Source: Kribbella kalugense (lineage in GTDB: Bacteria; Actinomycetota; Actinomycetes; Propionibacteriales; Kribbellaceae). From it: 64,000 nucleotides of DNA. The stretch is taken from assembly GCF_004365875.1 (NCBI RefSeq), contig NZ_SODF01000002.1, positions 1,054,001 to 1,118,000 on the forward strand. The letters run 5' to 3'. A program made the translations under genes and the position numbers. Position 1 is the first letter of the stretch; each line of letters opens with the position of its first letter. The notes below the pieces were generated by a model that made no database searches, was not told the origin of the DNA, and was given only the letters and a program-made list of their open reading frames with translations. Positions 1 to 7,684 of this stretch are shown one piece after another.

Positions 1-489
1 GTACACCTGGTCGATCGGCGCGTCGATCAGCGCGTCACCCTCGAACGTCGTCGAGGTGAAATCCGGCCGGGTGGTCAGCTCGCGCCCCTCGACGTGGTCG
101 ACGAGGTTCGCCAGCGCAAGCGACCAGAAGGTCTGGAGTACGCCGCGGATGTTCGCGCCGCTGATCGCGTCGGCGAAGTCGAAGTGGGTCTGCGTCACCT
201 TGATCACGGTCGCGTCGTCGCCGTCGGACGTGAGCGTGATCTCGGACGTGGTCTCCTCGCCGCCGAGTGTCCACGCCAGCGTCAGCGTGCTTCCGTCGTA
301 CCCGAGGACCCGCTGGTGCGGCGCGTCGCCTTCCGGGATGTAGCGGCCCCAGAACTCGAAGGTGCCGGGCAGGTCGACGGTCGAGTGTTCGCCGAGCCAG
401 AGGTTGAGGGCCTTCGGATCGGTGAGCGCCTGCCGGACCTCGTCGATACCGGCCTTGGCGCGTGCTTTCAGAGTCAGCAGTTCAGTCAT
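1..489 (-). CDS. Tandem SRPBCC (AHSA1-like) domain protein, 3' end beyond window
   Basis: The frame reads MTELLTLKARAKAG from an ATG at 489 and stays open to base 1, so the C-terminus is missing. About 163 residues are visible. Residues 1-140 form one START/AHSA1-type ligand-binding domain (WLGEH, FEFWGRY, a WSLALANLVDHVEG helix). The last visible residues (DALIDAPIDQVY) look like the opening strand of a second copy, so a tandem-domain protein is likely. The start overlaps by 8 bp the stop of the upstream HTH gene, which implies one transcript and probable control by that regulator. No ligand can be predicted. Confidence 0.8.
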   Translation of the reverse strand, partial: MTELLTLKARAKAGIDEVRQALTDPKALNLWLGEHSTVDLPGTFEFWGRYIPEGDAPHQRVLGYDGSTLTLAWTLGGEETTSEITLTSDGDDATVIKVTQTHFDFADAISGANIRGVLQTFWSLALANLVDHVEGRELTTRPDFTSTTFEGDALIDAPIDQVY

Positions 490-1045
490 GGTCTTGGTCT
501 CCCTTGGGGTAGCAGGCCACGGCGAGCTTGAAGGCATCGCCTTCACTGCCGCCGTAGCGCTCGAAAAGGTCCTGCAGCGTGCCGCGCAGGTCCTCGAAGA
601 ACTCCCGCCGTCGGTCCGGTGGGACCCGGATCTCACCGGAAACCCCGATGGACGGCAGCTCCGGAGCCGACCGATCCAGCGCGGCGATGTCGGTCTGGAC
701 CTCTTCCATCAGGTCCAGCACGTAGCCGAGGCTCAGCTCGTCGCGGGTACGGCGGAGTCCACCGATCCGGCCGACGAGCGTCGGGGACAGCCAGTACGAA
801 CGGGCCGTCGCCTGGTAGATGCCCTCGCGGATGCCGCGCACCTTGCGCTCGTCCACCTGGGTCACCAGTCCCGCCTCGACGAGGCGCTTGACGTGGTAGT
901 AGACGCGCTGCGGAGTCTGACCGAGCTGCTCGGCCACCTCGCCACAGGTGGCCGGCTCCGCCAGCCGCCGCAGCACCTCGATCCGCTGCGGCTTGAACAG
1001 CGCCTCGGCCTGTTCGAGCTGCTCCAGGTGCATCACGTCTCTCAT
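482..1045 (-). CDS. ArsR-type winged-helix transcriptional regulator
   Basis: A winged helix-turn-helix fills residues 1-75 (QRIEVLRRLAEPATCGEVAE followed by TPQRVYYHVKRLVEAGLV), typical of ArsR/HTH_20 regulators. The C-terminal 110 residues are a helical sensor or dimer region without obvious metal-binding cysteine clusters. The reading frame extends to a TTG at 1084, but that TTGACA is better read as a -35 promoter element. I therefore prefer ATG 1045 (MRDVMHLEQL), with ATG 1033 as alternative. The gene overlaps the downstream SRPBCC gene, a common pairing in which the regulator controls the SRPBCC partner. Confidence 0.82.
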   Translation of the reverse strand: MRDVMHLEQLEQAEALFKPQRIEVLRRLAEPATCGEVAEQLGQTPQRVYYHVKRLVEAGLVTQVDERKVRGIREGIYQATARSYWLSPTLVGRIGGLRRTRDELSLGYVLDLMEEVQTDIAALDRSAPELPSIGVSGEIRVPPDRRREFFEDLRGTLQDLFERYGGSEGDAFKLAVACYPKGDQDHD

Positions 1046-1057
1046 CACAAAAAGAAC

Positions 1058-1084
1058 TTTGTACGTAAAAAATCTGTTTGTCAA
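1058..1084 (-). promoter_or_regulatory. Probable promoter of the ArsR-type regulator
   Basis: On the minus strand there is a perfect TTGACA (1084-1079) followed 15 bp later by TACAAA (1063-1058), or 17 bp later by CAAAGT. Transcription would start at about 1050, only a few bases before ATG 1045, giving a very short leader or leaderless mRNA. Confidence 0.45.
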
Positions 1085-1239
1085 TCGAGCGGCTTACATC
1101 ACCCGGGAATGTAAGTGCCGGGTCGGTCGTTGTACTTTGTGCTTCGGTGATGCGTCACCAAGCAGACACCCAAAGACCTGGGGGCCTTTGCTACGGATCG
1201 TCCGGCACGTTCCTGCCGGCGAAGGAAAGGAAGCGCGAC

Positions 1240-2316
1240 ATGGCAACTGTCTCGTTCAAAGGAGCCACCCGGGTCTACCCGGGCACCGACCTCCCCGCGG
1301 TGGACAAACTCGATCTGGACATCGAGGACGGCGAGTTCATGGTCCTGGTCGGACCGTCGGGTTCCGGCAAGTCGACCGCACTGCGGATGCTGGCCGGGCT
1401 CGAAGAGGTGAACGAAGGCGCGATCTTCATCGGCGACAAGGACGTCACGAACGCCCCGCCGAAGGAACGCGACATCGCGATGGTGTTCCAGAACTACGCG
1501 CTCTACCCGCACATGTCGGTAGCCGACAACATGGGCTTCGCCCTGAAGATGCAGGGCATCCACAAGGACGAGCGCGCTCAGCGCGTCCAGGATGCCGCCA
1601 AGCTGCTCGGTCTGGAGGAGTACCTCGACCGCAAGCCGAAGGCACTGTCCGGTGGTCAGCGTCAGCGGGTCGCGATGGGCCGCGCGATCGTGCGCAGCCC
1701 GAAGGTGTTCCTGATGGACGAGCCGCTGTCGAACCTCGACGCCAAGCTGCGGGTCCAGACCCGCACCCAGATCGCCGAGCTGCAGCACCGCCTCGGCGTC
1801 ACCACCGTCTACGTCACGCACGACCAGGTCGAGGCCATGACGATGGGCGACCGCGTCGCCGTGCTGAAGGACGGCGTACTGCAGCAGGTCGACACCCCGC
1901 TGAACCTGTACGACGGCCCGAAGAACAAGTTCGTGGCCGGCTTCATCGGTTCGCCGGCGATGAACCTGATCACCGCCGAGATCGTCGACGGCGGCGCGAA
2001 GATCGGCGACTACGTCGTACCGGTCAAGCGTGAACTGCTGGCCAAGGCCGGCGACGACAAGACGCTGACGCTCGGCATCCGGCCGGAGGCGTTGCACATT
2101 GCCGACAAGGGTCTGCCGGTGAAGGTCGCGGTGATCGAGGAGCTCGGCTCGGACGCGTTCCTGTACGGGACCGCGGATCACGCCGAGAACCAGCAGATCA
2201 TCGCCCGGATCGGGACCCGCCTGCACAACGACAAGGGCACTGAGGTCTACCTCGCACCGGACCCCGACAAGCTGCACCTCTTCTCCACCTCCACGGAGGA
2301 GCGCCTAGTAGCTTGA
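1240..2316 (+). CDS. Sugar ABC transporter ATPase, UgpC/MsmK type
   Basis: This 358-residue ATPase energises import of sugars or glycerol-phosphate derivatives. Seen: Walker A GPSGSGKST (38-46), Q-loop Gln84, signature LSGGQRQRV (136-144), Walker B VFLMDEP (156-162), switch His194, and a C-terminal MOI/TOBE regulatory domain (about 240-358). ATG 1240 is chosen because GGAAAGGAAG precedes it, the family begins here, and upstream in-frame codons have no ribosome site. No permease or binding-protein genes adjoin it. That fits the actinobacterial pattern in which one stand-alone ATPase (MsiK-like) serves several importers, which is an inference. It is transcribed divergently from the ArsR-type gene. 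Confidence 0.95.
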   Translation: MATVSFKGATRVYPGTDLPAVDKLDLDIEDGEFMVLVGPSGSGKSTALRMLAGLEEVNEGAIFIGDKDVTNAPPKERDIAMVFQNYALYPHMSVADNMGFALKMQGIHKDERAQRVQDAAKLLGLEEYLDRKPKALSGGQRQRVAMGRAIVRSPKVFLMDEPLSNLDAKLRVQTRTQIAELQHRLGVTTVYVTHDQVEAMTMGDRVAVLKDGVLQQVDTPLNLYDGPKNKFVAGFIGSPAMNLITAEIVDGGAKIGDYVVPVKRELLAKAGDDKTLTLGIRPEALHIADKGLPVKVAVIEELGSDAFLYGTADHAENQQIIARIGTRLHNDKGTEVYLAPDPDKLHLFSTSTEERLVA

Positions 2317-2320
2317 TCCC

Positions 2321-2755
2321 GTGGGCCATTGGGAGAAGGACGCACCAGGTGTGATGGAGCTGCCGTCGGGTCGGCTCGTGCGCGGACGCAGTCTGCGCCG
2401 ATCCCCGGCGGCAGCGCCATTTCCGACGTACGGCGTGTATCTGACCAGCACGGAACCGCCGGACGTGCCGTGGGAGACGCACTGGATCAAGTGGCCGGAC
2501 TTCCGGCTTCCCACGGACCGCCCTGCCGCGTTGACCACCTTTCGGGAGGCGTTGGAGGCGACCGGGACCGGGCGCGTCGAGTTCGCCTGCGACGGCGGCC
2601 GCGGCCGGACGGGCACCGCACTCGCGTGTCTCGCCGTACTTGATGGTCTGCGCGCTGACCAGGCCGTCGACTATGTACGGCGCCACTACGACAAGCGGGC
2701 CGTGGAGACGCCTTGGCAGAAGCGCTACGTGCTAAATCTGTTGACCCGAGGATGA
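2321..2755 (+). CDS. Protein tyrosine phosphatase-like protein
   Basis: This 144-residue protein carries the cysteine phosphatase loop C-X5-R-T-G (CDGGRGRTG; Cys90, Arg96). An upstream WPDF (Asp60) is a candidate general acid. Dual-specificity and tyrosine phosphatases use these residues for phosphoester hydrolysis. The GTG start at 2321 lies only 4 bp after the ABC ATPase stop, so the two are probably co-transcribed. The substrate is unknown. The short length indicates a minimal catalytic domain with no signal peptide, acting in the cytoplasm. Confidence 0.82.
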   Translation: MGHWEKDAPGVMELPSGRLVRGRSLRRSPAAAPFPTYGVYLTSTEPPDVPWETHWIKWPDFRLPTDRPAALTTFREALEATGTGRVEFACDGGRGRTGTALACLAVLDGLRADQAVDYVRRHYDKRAVETPWQKRYVLNLLTRG

Positions 2756-2777
2756 ACTCTCGCGTTGGGTTCCGAAC

Positions 2778-3173
2778 GTGAGCATCATCCGGACGAACCC
2801 CAGCGAACTCCACCCGACCCCCGGCTACCACCACGTCACGAAGGTCCAGGCGGAGACGCTCGTCTACCTGGCCGGGCAGTGTCCGTTGCAGCCGTCCGGT
2901 GAGCTGGCCTCGGGTGGTCTGGAAGGCCAGACCGCTCAGGTCATCAGCAATATCCTCACTGCACTCGAGTCCGCCGGCGCTCGTCCGGAGCAGGTCGTCA
3001 GGACCGTCATCTACGTGGCCAGCCCGGACCGCGAGGACCTGTCCGCCGTCTGGACGCAACTCAACGCGTCACCGCTAGGTCCGGCCTTCACCACCGCCAG
3101 CACCCTGCTCGGCGTAGCCCAGCTCGGATTCCCGGGCCAGCTGGTCGAGATCGACGTGACCGCGGCCCTGTGA
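2778..3173 (+). CDS. Rid family (YjgF/YER057c/UK114) protein
   Basis: At 131 residues it matches a single Rid domain. Visible landmarks are YLAGQCPL, NILTALESAGARPEQVVRTVIYV and the C-terminal FPGQLVEIDV strand. Canonical RidA enamine/imine deaminases carry an essential Arg in the A-R-S-x-V-x-V segment. Here the aligned segment is ASTLLGVAQL, so Arg is replaced by Ser. It therefore belongs to a Rid subgroup lacking the known deaminase activity. GTG 2778 follows the phosphatase gene by 22 bp and may continue the same operon. Confidence 0.88.
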   Translation: MSIIRTNPSELHPTPGYHHVTKVQAETLVYLAGQCPLQPSGELASGGLEGQTAQVISNILTALESAGARPEQVVRTVIYVASPDREDLSAVWTQLNASPLGPAFTTASTLLGVAQLGFPGQLVEIDVTAAL

Positions 3174-3208
3174 TCGTTCCGGCCGGAGTCTGGTCGAAGA
3201 GTTGATTG

Positions 3209-4480
3209 TTAGAGCTGGTGGTTTGCTTGGAGGCGACGGTCCGGGTCGTAGTGGTGACGGAGCTCCGTCAGCCGGCTGAACGTCTCCGCGTCGTAGACAT
3301 CCCGGAGGTCGATCCCGGCCCCGTTGAAGTTGAGCAGTCGGCCGACCGTCAGGTCACGCCAAGGCTCCAGGACGGCGCTGTGGAGTTCGCTGGCGTCGTC
3401 GGCGCCAGGTGAGATCAGGGTCAGCGAGTACGCCGCATCCCGATGGCTGACTGCGTTCGCGGCCGCCGGCTCCCTGGTCAGCGCGCCGCCGAGATGGCGG
3501 ATGGCGACCACGCACATCGTCGACGCCTCTGGGCCGGCGAGCTTCGGCACGGTCGCCAGCGCCGTCGGGTCGAGGTCGCTGACCAGAACGTTGCGCGAGC
3601 TGAAGCTGTCCGGCCGATCGGGCTCGGCGAAGATCTTTCCCGACTCGACGTACGGCAGCTCGCCGACCGTATCCATCACTGGCTCCCCGATCGCCCGCAG
3701 CGGCCTGATCAGCTCCTCGGCGTTGTCAGCGAGAATCGCGAGCTGCACCTGCGCGATGTACTTCCCGCGCAGCTCGGTCGGGATCTGCGGGATGTCCGGC
3801 AGCGGAACGAGTGCCACCGCCGACGTCACCTCGTCAGGAACGGTCTTGGTCCATTGCCGCCATACCTCAAGGACGTCGGGGTGCTCCGCGAAGTCGAAGT
3901 ACAGGCTGCCTCCGTACAGCGTCGGCACGTCGAAGAGCTCGATCTCGATCCCGGTCACGACACCGAAGTTGCCGCCACCACCCCTTGTCGCCCAGAACAG
4001 GTCCCCGTCGGCGTCCCGCCGTACCCCGTCCATGGTCACGAGCTCGATCCGGCGGACGTGGTCCGCGGCGTACCCGAACCGTCGCGCCATCAGCCCGAGA
4101 CCGCCGCCGAGCGTGTAGGAGATCGCCCCGACGCCTGGGAAGCTCCCGGACAGCGGCGCCAGACCGTACGGCGCGGTCGCTTCCAGCACGTCTCGCCACG
4201 TCGCACCCGCTTCGATCCAGGCCGTCTTCTTGTCCGGATCGACCGTCACGCTGTTGAACCCGGCGGTCGCGATGAGCACGCCGCCGTCGATGCCCTCGGT
4301 CAGACCGTGACCGGCTGCCTGTACGGCGATCTTGCTGTTGTGATCGATGGCGTAGCGCACGGCCTCTTCAACCTCGGTCGCGTTGGTGACCGGGAAGATC
4401 ACCTCGGGCCGATGTGGGTCTCGCCGCTGGAAACCGAGCCGCTTCTCGTCGTACTCCGTGCTTGTCGTCGTCAGCATCAT
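3209..4480 (-). CDS. FAD-linked oxidoreductase, berberine-bridge (BBE) type
   Basis: This is a PCMH-fold flavoprotein of about 423 residues. Residues 20-200 hold the FAD-binding half: AAGHGLTEG with His58 as candidate 8-alpha-histidyl FAD ligand, SGSFPGVGAISYTLGGGLGL, and WATRGGGGNFGVVTGI. The C-terminus ends in the BBE-type segment RHHYDPDRRLQANHQL. Such enzymes oxidise sugars, alkaloids or polyketides; the substrate cannot be read here. ATG 4480 is chosen (MMLTTTSTEYDEKRLG), with an alternative ATG at 4513. The gene diverges from a WYL-domain regulator, its most likely controller. Confidence 0.9.
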   Translation of the reverse strand: MMLTTTSTEYDEKRLGFQRRDPHRPEVIFPVTNATEVEEAVRYAIDHNSKIAVQAAGHGLTEGIDGGVLIATAGFNSVTVDPDKKTAWIEAGATWRDVLEATAPYGLAPLSGSFPGVGAISYTLGGGLGLMARRFGYAADHVRRIELVTMDGVRRDADGDLFWATRGGGGNFGVVTGIEIELFDVPTLYGGSLYFDFAEHPDVLEVWRQWTKTVPDEVTSAVALVPLPDIPQIPTELRGKYIAQVQLAILADNAEELIRPLRAIGEPVMDTVGELPYVESGKIFAEPDRPDSFSSRNVLVSDLDPTALATVPKLAGPEASTMCVVAIRHLGGALTREPAAANAVSHRDAAYSLTLISPGADDASELHSAVLEPWRDLTVGRLLNFNGAGIDLRDVYDAETFSRLTELRHHYDPDRRLQANHQL

Positions 4481-4546
4481 AAAACTCACGCTATGGGCCC
4501 TTGCGGACAGCATCTGTCCTCAAGGCATCCTGTGGTGGTGAACACG

Positions 4547-5515
4547 ATGCCTGGTCGGATGCTCCGGCTGTTGTCGTTGCTGCAGAGCCGGCGCGAGTGG
4601 TCCGGTCGTGAGCTCGCCGACCGCCTCGGCGTCACCGAGCGAACGGTACGACGCGACGTCGACCGGCTCCGGTCCCTCGACTACCCCGTGACCGGGACGA
4701 CCGGGACCGCGGGCGGGTACCGACTCGGATCCGGGACGCATCTGCCGCCGCTCCAACTGGACGACGCCGAGGCGATCGCGGTTGCACTCGGTCTCGTCGG
4801 CGCGGCCGGCGGTGGCGTGAGCGGGATCGCGGAGAGCTCGATGAGTGCCCTGGCCAAGCTGGAGCAGGTCCTGCCCGCAAGACTTCGGCCGCAGCTCGCC
4901 GCGGTGAGTTCGTCGGCGGAGGCGATCCCGCGGCCCGGCGTACCGCAGGTCGATCCGGGGGCACTCGCAGTACTCGCGCGTTGCTGCCGGAACCACGAGA
5001 TCGTTGCCTTCGACTACCAAGGGCGGCAGCGCGCGGCGTCGCGGCGTCGAGTAGAGCCGCATCAGCTGCTCACGTTGGCGTGGCGGTGGTATCTGCTCGC
5101 GTTCGATCCGGATCGGGACGACTGGCGGATCTTCCGGGTCGACCGGATCGCTGCGGTGACACCGGTGTTGCATCGTTTCACTCCGCGGGTGTTGCCGGCG
5201 GCGGACGCGGCGTCTTATCTGGTGGAGTCGTTCGTCTCAGCGCAGTACCGGCACACGGTGCGGTTGACGGTCGAGGCGCCTGCGTCGGTGGTTACCTCGG
5301 CCTTCGAGGGCGTCGTACGCGGGATCGTCGAGCCGACCGGGCCGTCCTCGTGTGTGGTCCGGTTCAGTGCGGACACGCCGGCGATGCTGCTGACCCAGGT
5401 GGCCGCGATCGCCTCACTCGGGGGCTTCGTGGTCGACGAGGCGACGCCGGAGACGGCTGCTCTGATCGCCCGGGTCGGCGATCGGCTGAAGCAGGCCTTC
5501 TCCGGCGCGACATGA
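4547..5515 (+). CDS. HTH-WYL domain transcriptional regulator
   Basis: The protein is about 322 residues. The N-terminal HTH_11 (SGRELADRLGVTERTVRRDV, about 18-37) binds DNA. The central WYL domain (about 140-215, AFDYQGRQR...LTLAWRWYLLAFD) is a ligand-sensing module, followed by a WCX-type C-terminal domain. In-frame GTG codons at 4532, 4535 and 4538 are alternative starts, and AAGG at 4522 would suit GTG 4532. It lies head-to-head with the FAD oxidoreductase with under 70 bp between starts, so it probably controls that gene. The longer open frame upstream is an antisense shadow. Confidence 0.88.
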   Translation: MPGRMLRLLSLLQSRREWSGRELADRLGVTERTVRRDVDRLRSLDYPVTGTTGTAGGYRLGSGTHLPPLQLDDAEAIAVALGLVGAAGGGVSGIAESSMSALAKLEQVLPARLRPQLAAVSSSAEAIPRPGVPQVDPGALAVLARCCRNHEIVAFDYQGRQRAASRRRVEPHQLLTLAWRWYLLAFDPDRDDWRIFRVDRIAAVTPVLHRFTPRVLPAADAASYLVESFVSAQYRHTVRLTVEAPASVVTSAFEGVVRGIVEPTGPSSCVVRFSADTPAMLLTQVAAIASLGGFVVDEATPETAALIARVGDRLKQAFSGAT

Positions 5516-5519
5516 TGCC

Positions 5520-5921
5520 TCAGGCAACGATCAGCCCGATCCCGAGCGTCAGCACACCGGCCGCCAGGGACGCGGCGCCGAGCCAGAGGATCCACAGGAA
5601 CTGGTTGGGCTGGGTCCGGTCCTTGCCGGCCGACGACGCGAAGAAGCCGCCGGACATCAGGACGGCCGCGACCGGGATCGCGAGTCGGCCGACCCACAGC
5701 CAGAACCCGGTCAGGCTGGTCTGGTCGACGTACAGGAGTGCGACCAGGCTGAGGATGACCAGTACGCCGGCGTGGGCGTGACCGGCCCGGGCGAACGACT
5801 TCTGGAAGCCGGTCATCGGCACCTGACCGCGGACGATCTTGGTCATGAAGTAGCCGCCGAACTGGATCGTCACGATGGTGAGCAGGATGACGCCGGCGAT
5901 GATCCGGGACGTGTCGGTCAT
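5520..5921 (-). CDS. Four-helix integral membrane protein, unknown function
   Basis: This 133-residue protein has four predicted membrane segments (IIAGVILLTIVTIQFGGYF; HAGVLVILSLVALLYV; LAIPVAAVLMSGGFF; LWLGAASLAAGVLTLGIGLIV). I cannot assign a function. ATG 5921 is preferred over an in-frame ATG at 5954, because the latter lies inside a palindromic operator. It is divergent from a MerR-type regulator across two copies of the same palindrome and is the evident regulatory target. It converges on the WYL regulator, with only 4 bp between stops. Confidence 0.8.
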   Translation of the reverse strand: MTDTSRIIAGVILLTIVTIQFGGYFMTKIVRGQVPMTGFQKSFARAGHAHAGVLVILSLVALLYVDQTSLTGFWLWVGRLAIPVAAVLMSGGFFASSAGKDRTQPNQFLWILWLGAASLAAGVLTLGIGLIVA

Positions 5922-5944
5922 GAGCACACACTTTCTCTTCAAAC

Positions 5945-5961
5945 GGATAGTCATGGTATCC
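5945..5961. promoter_or_regulatory. Operator 1, GGATA-N7-TATCC palindrome
   Basis: A 17-bp site with perfect 5-bp arms lies between the divergent MerR-type regulator and the four-TM protein. It is one of two sites of identical architecture, centres 23 bp apart, which suggests cooperative binding by dimers on one helix face. Binding by the adjacent regulator is inferred. Confidence 0.6.
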
Positions 5962-5967
5962 GCTTAT

Positions 5968-5984
5968 GGATACTGATACTATCC
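5968..5984. promoter_or_regulatory. Operator 2, GGATA-N7-TATCC palindrome, with TACTAT -10 candidate
   Basis: This second 17-bp palindrome (GGATACTGATACTATCC) contains TACTAT at 5977-5982, a plausible -10 for the regulator gene starting at 6013. Occupation would therefore autoregulate that gene. The intervening bases also form TATCC-N6-GGATA, making the whole stretch highly symmetric. Confidence 0.6.
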
Positions 5985-6012
5985 ATCACAGCCGATGGGA
6001 AGGCAAGCGAAA

Positions 6013-6645
6013 ATGCGAATCGGGGAACTCAGCAAGGCCACCGACGTCCCGGTGCCGACGATCAAGTACTACCTGCGCGAGGGCCTGCTGCCCGCCGGCG
6101 AACTCAGCAGCCCGAACCAGGCGTCGTACGGCGAGACCCACGTCCGCCGGCTCCGGCTGATCCGCGCCCTGATCGAGCTGGCCCAGGTCCCGGTCGCGAA
6201 GGTCAAGGAGATCCTCGAGTCACTCGACTCGGATACCGAACCGCTGCACGAACAGATCGGCCGCGCGCACCGCGCCCTCACTCCTACTCGCCGCCTCGCC
6301 GCCTCCGACGACGCCCGTACCGCCGCCACCGCGCAGGTCACCGAGCTGATCGCCAACCGCGGCTGGTCGGTCCACCCCGAGGCCCCCGCCCTGGCCACCC
6401 TGATCGACACCATCGCCGCCCTGCGCAGCCTCGGCCAGGACAACCTCGTCACCCATCTCGACACGTACGCCGAATCGGTCGAACGCTTCACCAACCTGGA
6501 GATCGACGCGGTCACCGCCAACCCGACCCGCGACCAACTGGCCGAATCCGTGGTGATCGGCACCATCCTCGGCGAGACCCTGATCGCGTCACTCCGGCTG
6601 CTCGCCCAGGAGTCGATCTCCGCCGAACGCTGGAAGAACCGCTAG
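6013..6645 (+). CDS. MerR family transcriptional regulator
   Basis: The 210-residue protein begins with the MerR winged helix (MRIGELSKATDVPVPTIKYY, then SYGETHVRRLRLIRAL), followed by a short coiled coil and a long alpha-helical effector domain (about 100-210). The effector region lacks the cysteine pattern of metal sensors. ATG 6013 is chosen because GGGAAGGC precedes it and the HTH begins immediately; ATG 5995 adds six residues without support. It should bind the twin GGATA-N7-TATCC sites and control itself and the divergent membrane-protein gene. Confidence 0.9.
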   Translation: MRIGELSKATDVPVPTIKYYLREGLLPAGELSSPNQASYGETHVRRLRLIRALIELAQVPVAKVKEILESLDSDTEPLHEQIGRAHRALTPTRRLAASDDARTAATAQVTELIANRGWSVHPEAPALATLIDTIAALRSLGQDNLVTHLDTYAESVERFTNLEIDAVTANPTRDQLAESVVIGTILGETLIASLRLLAQESISAERWKNR

Positions 6646-6651
6646 CGGGCA

Positions 6652-6665
6652 CCCTCGTTCGAGGG
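6652..6665 (+). terminator. Short hairpin after the MerR gene
   Basis: CCCTC-GTTC-GAGGG just after the stop, with loose T/G sequence following. It is a weak candidate terminator. Confidence 0.3.
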
Positions 6666-6759
6666 TTGTGGCGAGGGGTTCCCCCGATGTCTTGACGGTT
6701 GCTCCCTCCGTACCTTCACTGACGTTCAAGCACGTCAACTCCAGACCAAGGAGAACACC

Positions 6760-7605
6760 ATGGGTACGAACGTCTCGCGCCGGAAGGTACTGGGGGCCGG
6801 TGCGGCCTTGGCCGGATCAGCAGCGCTGATGGCTACTCCGTTCGAGGCGAGCGCGGCAACCGCTGCCCAGGACGACAAGGCAGCGCCGAAGGTCAAGCCG
6901 ACCATCGTGCTGGTCCACGGCGGGTACGCCGATTCGTCATGCTGGAACGCAGTCATCAAGGAACTGCAGAGCAAGGGCTACCCCACGATCGCGGGGTCGA
7001 ACCCGCTGCGGGGTATCCCGACCGACGCGCCGTACATCGGGAGCCTGCTGGACTCCATCAGCGGGCCGGTCGTCCTGGTCGCCCACTCCATGGGTGGAAC
7101 CGTCATCACGAATGCCGCGGCCGGGAAGAGCAACGTCAAGGCGCTGGTCTACATCTCCGCGTTCGTGCCCGATGTGGGCGAGAGCCAGGGCGGGCTCATC
7201 GCCATGTTCCCAGGTAGCGAGATCCAGGCCGTGAGCGTGCCGGTCCCCTACACGAAGCCCGACGGCACCACCGGGACCGATCTGTACCTGAGCAAGGACG
7301 GCCAGGCGGCCTTCGCCGCCGACGTGTCCGCAGCCACGTTCCGCCTCCTGCAAGCCACTCAGCGGCCCTTCGATGTGGACTCCTTCACCTACACGACCAC
7401 GGCCGCCGCGTGGCGGACGATTCCGTCGTGGGGACTGGTCGCCGGCCGCGACAAGACGATCCCGCCGGCGGCCGAGCGCTTCATGTACAACCGCGCGAAC
7501 TGCCGCGAGATCGTCGAGTTGCCGACCTCGTCCCACGTCGCGATGATCAGCCACCCCCAGGCCGTGGCCAACCTGATCCAAGACGCCGCCAAGGCAACCA
7601 GCTGA
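6760..7605 (+). CDS. Tat-exported alpha/beta hydrolase
   Basis: The 281-residue protein opens with a twin-arginine signal (SRRKVLG, residues 6-12, hydrophobic core to about 33). An alpha/beta hydrolase follows with oxyanion segment LVHGGYADSSCW, nucleophile elbow AHSMGG (Ser110), acid in AGRDKTIPP and catalytic His in SSHVAMISHP. Related proteins hydrolyse esters or small amides outside the cell; the substrate is unknown. AAGGAGAA precedes ATG 6760. It stands alone between a MerR gene and an SRPBCC gene. Confidence 0.9.
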   Translation: MGTNVSRRKVLGAGAALAGSAALMATPFEASAATAAQDDKAAPKVKPTIVLVHGGYADSSCWNAVIKELQSKGYPTIAGSNPLRGIPTDAPYIGSLLDSISGPVVLVAHSMGGTVITNAAAGKSNVKALVYISAFVPDVGESQGGLIAMFPGSEIQAVSVPVPYTKPDGTTGTDLYLSKDGQAAFAADVSAATFRLLQATQRPFDVDSFTYTTTAAAWRTIPSWGLVAGRDKTIPPAAERFMYNRANCREIVELPTSSHVAMISHPQAVANLIQDAAKATS

Positions 7606-7612
7606 CTTGTTT

Positions 7613-7649
7613 ATGTACCCTTGCAGGTACGTAACCAACTGGGTACATT
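7613..7649 (+). promoter_or_regulatory. Promoter with nested GTAC inverted repeats upstream of the SRPBCC-VOC pair
   Basis: TTGCAG (7621-7626) and TACATT (7644-7649) are spaced 17 bp. An 8-bp inverted repeat ATGTACCC (7613-7620) / GGGTACAT (7641-7648) and an inner GTACC/GGTAC pair (7615-7630) overlap both hexamers, as expected for a repressor operator. The repressor is not encoded next door. Confidence 0.5.
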
Positions 7650-7684
7650 AGGCGCCTGGATGCCGACGGAAAGAAGGCGCGGAA

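Noticed and set aside
3443..4531. Long plus-strand open frame upstream of the WYL regulator
   Set aside because: It is antisense to the FAD oxidoreductase, has biased composition without domains, and has no ribosome site; only the part from about 4532-4547 is a gene.
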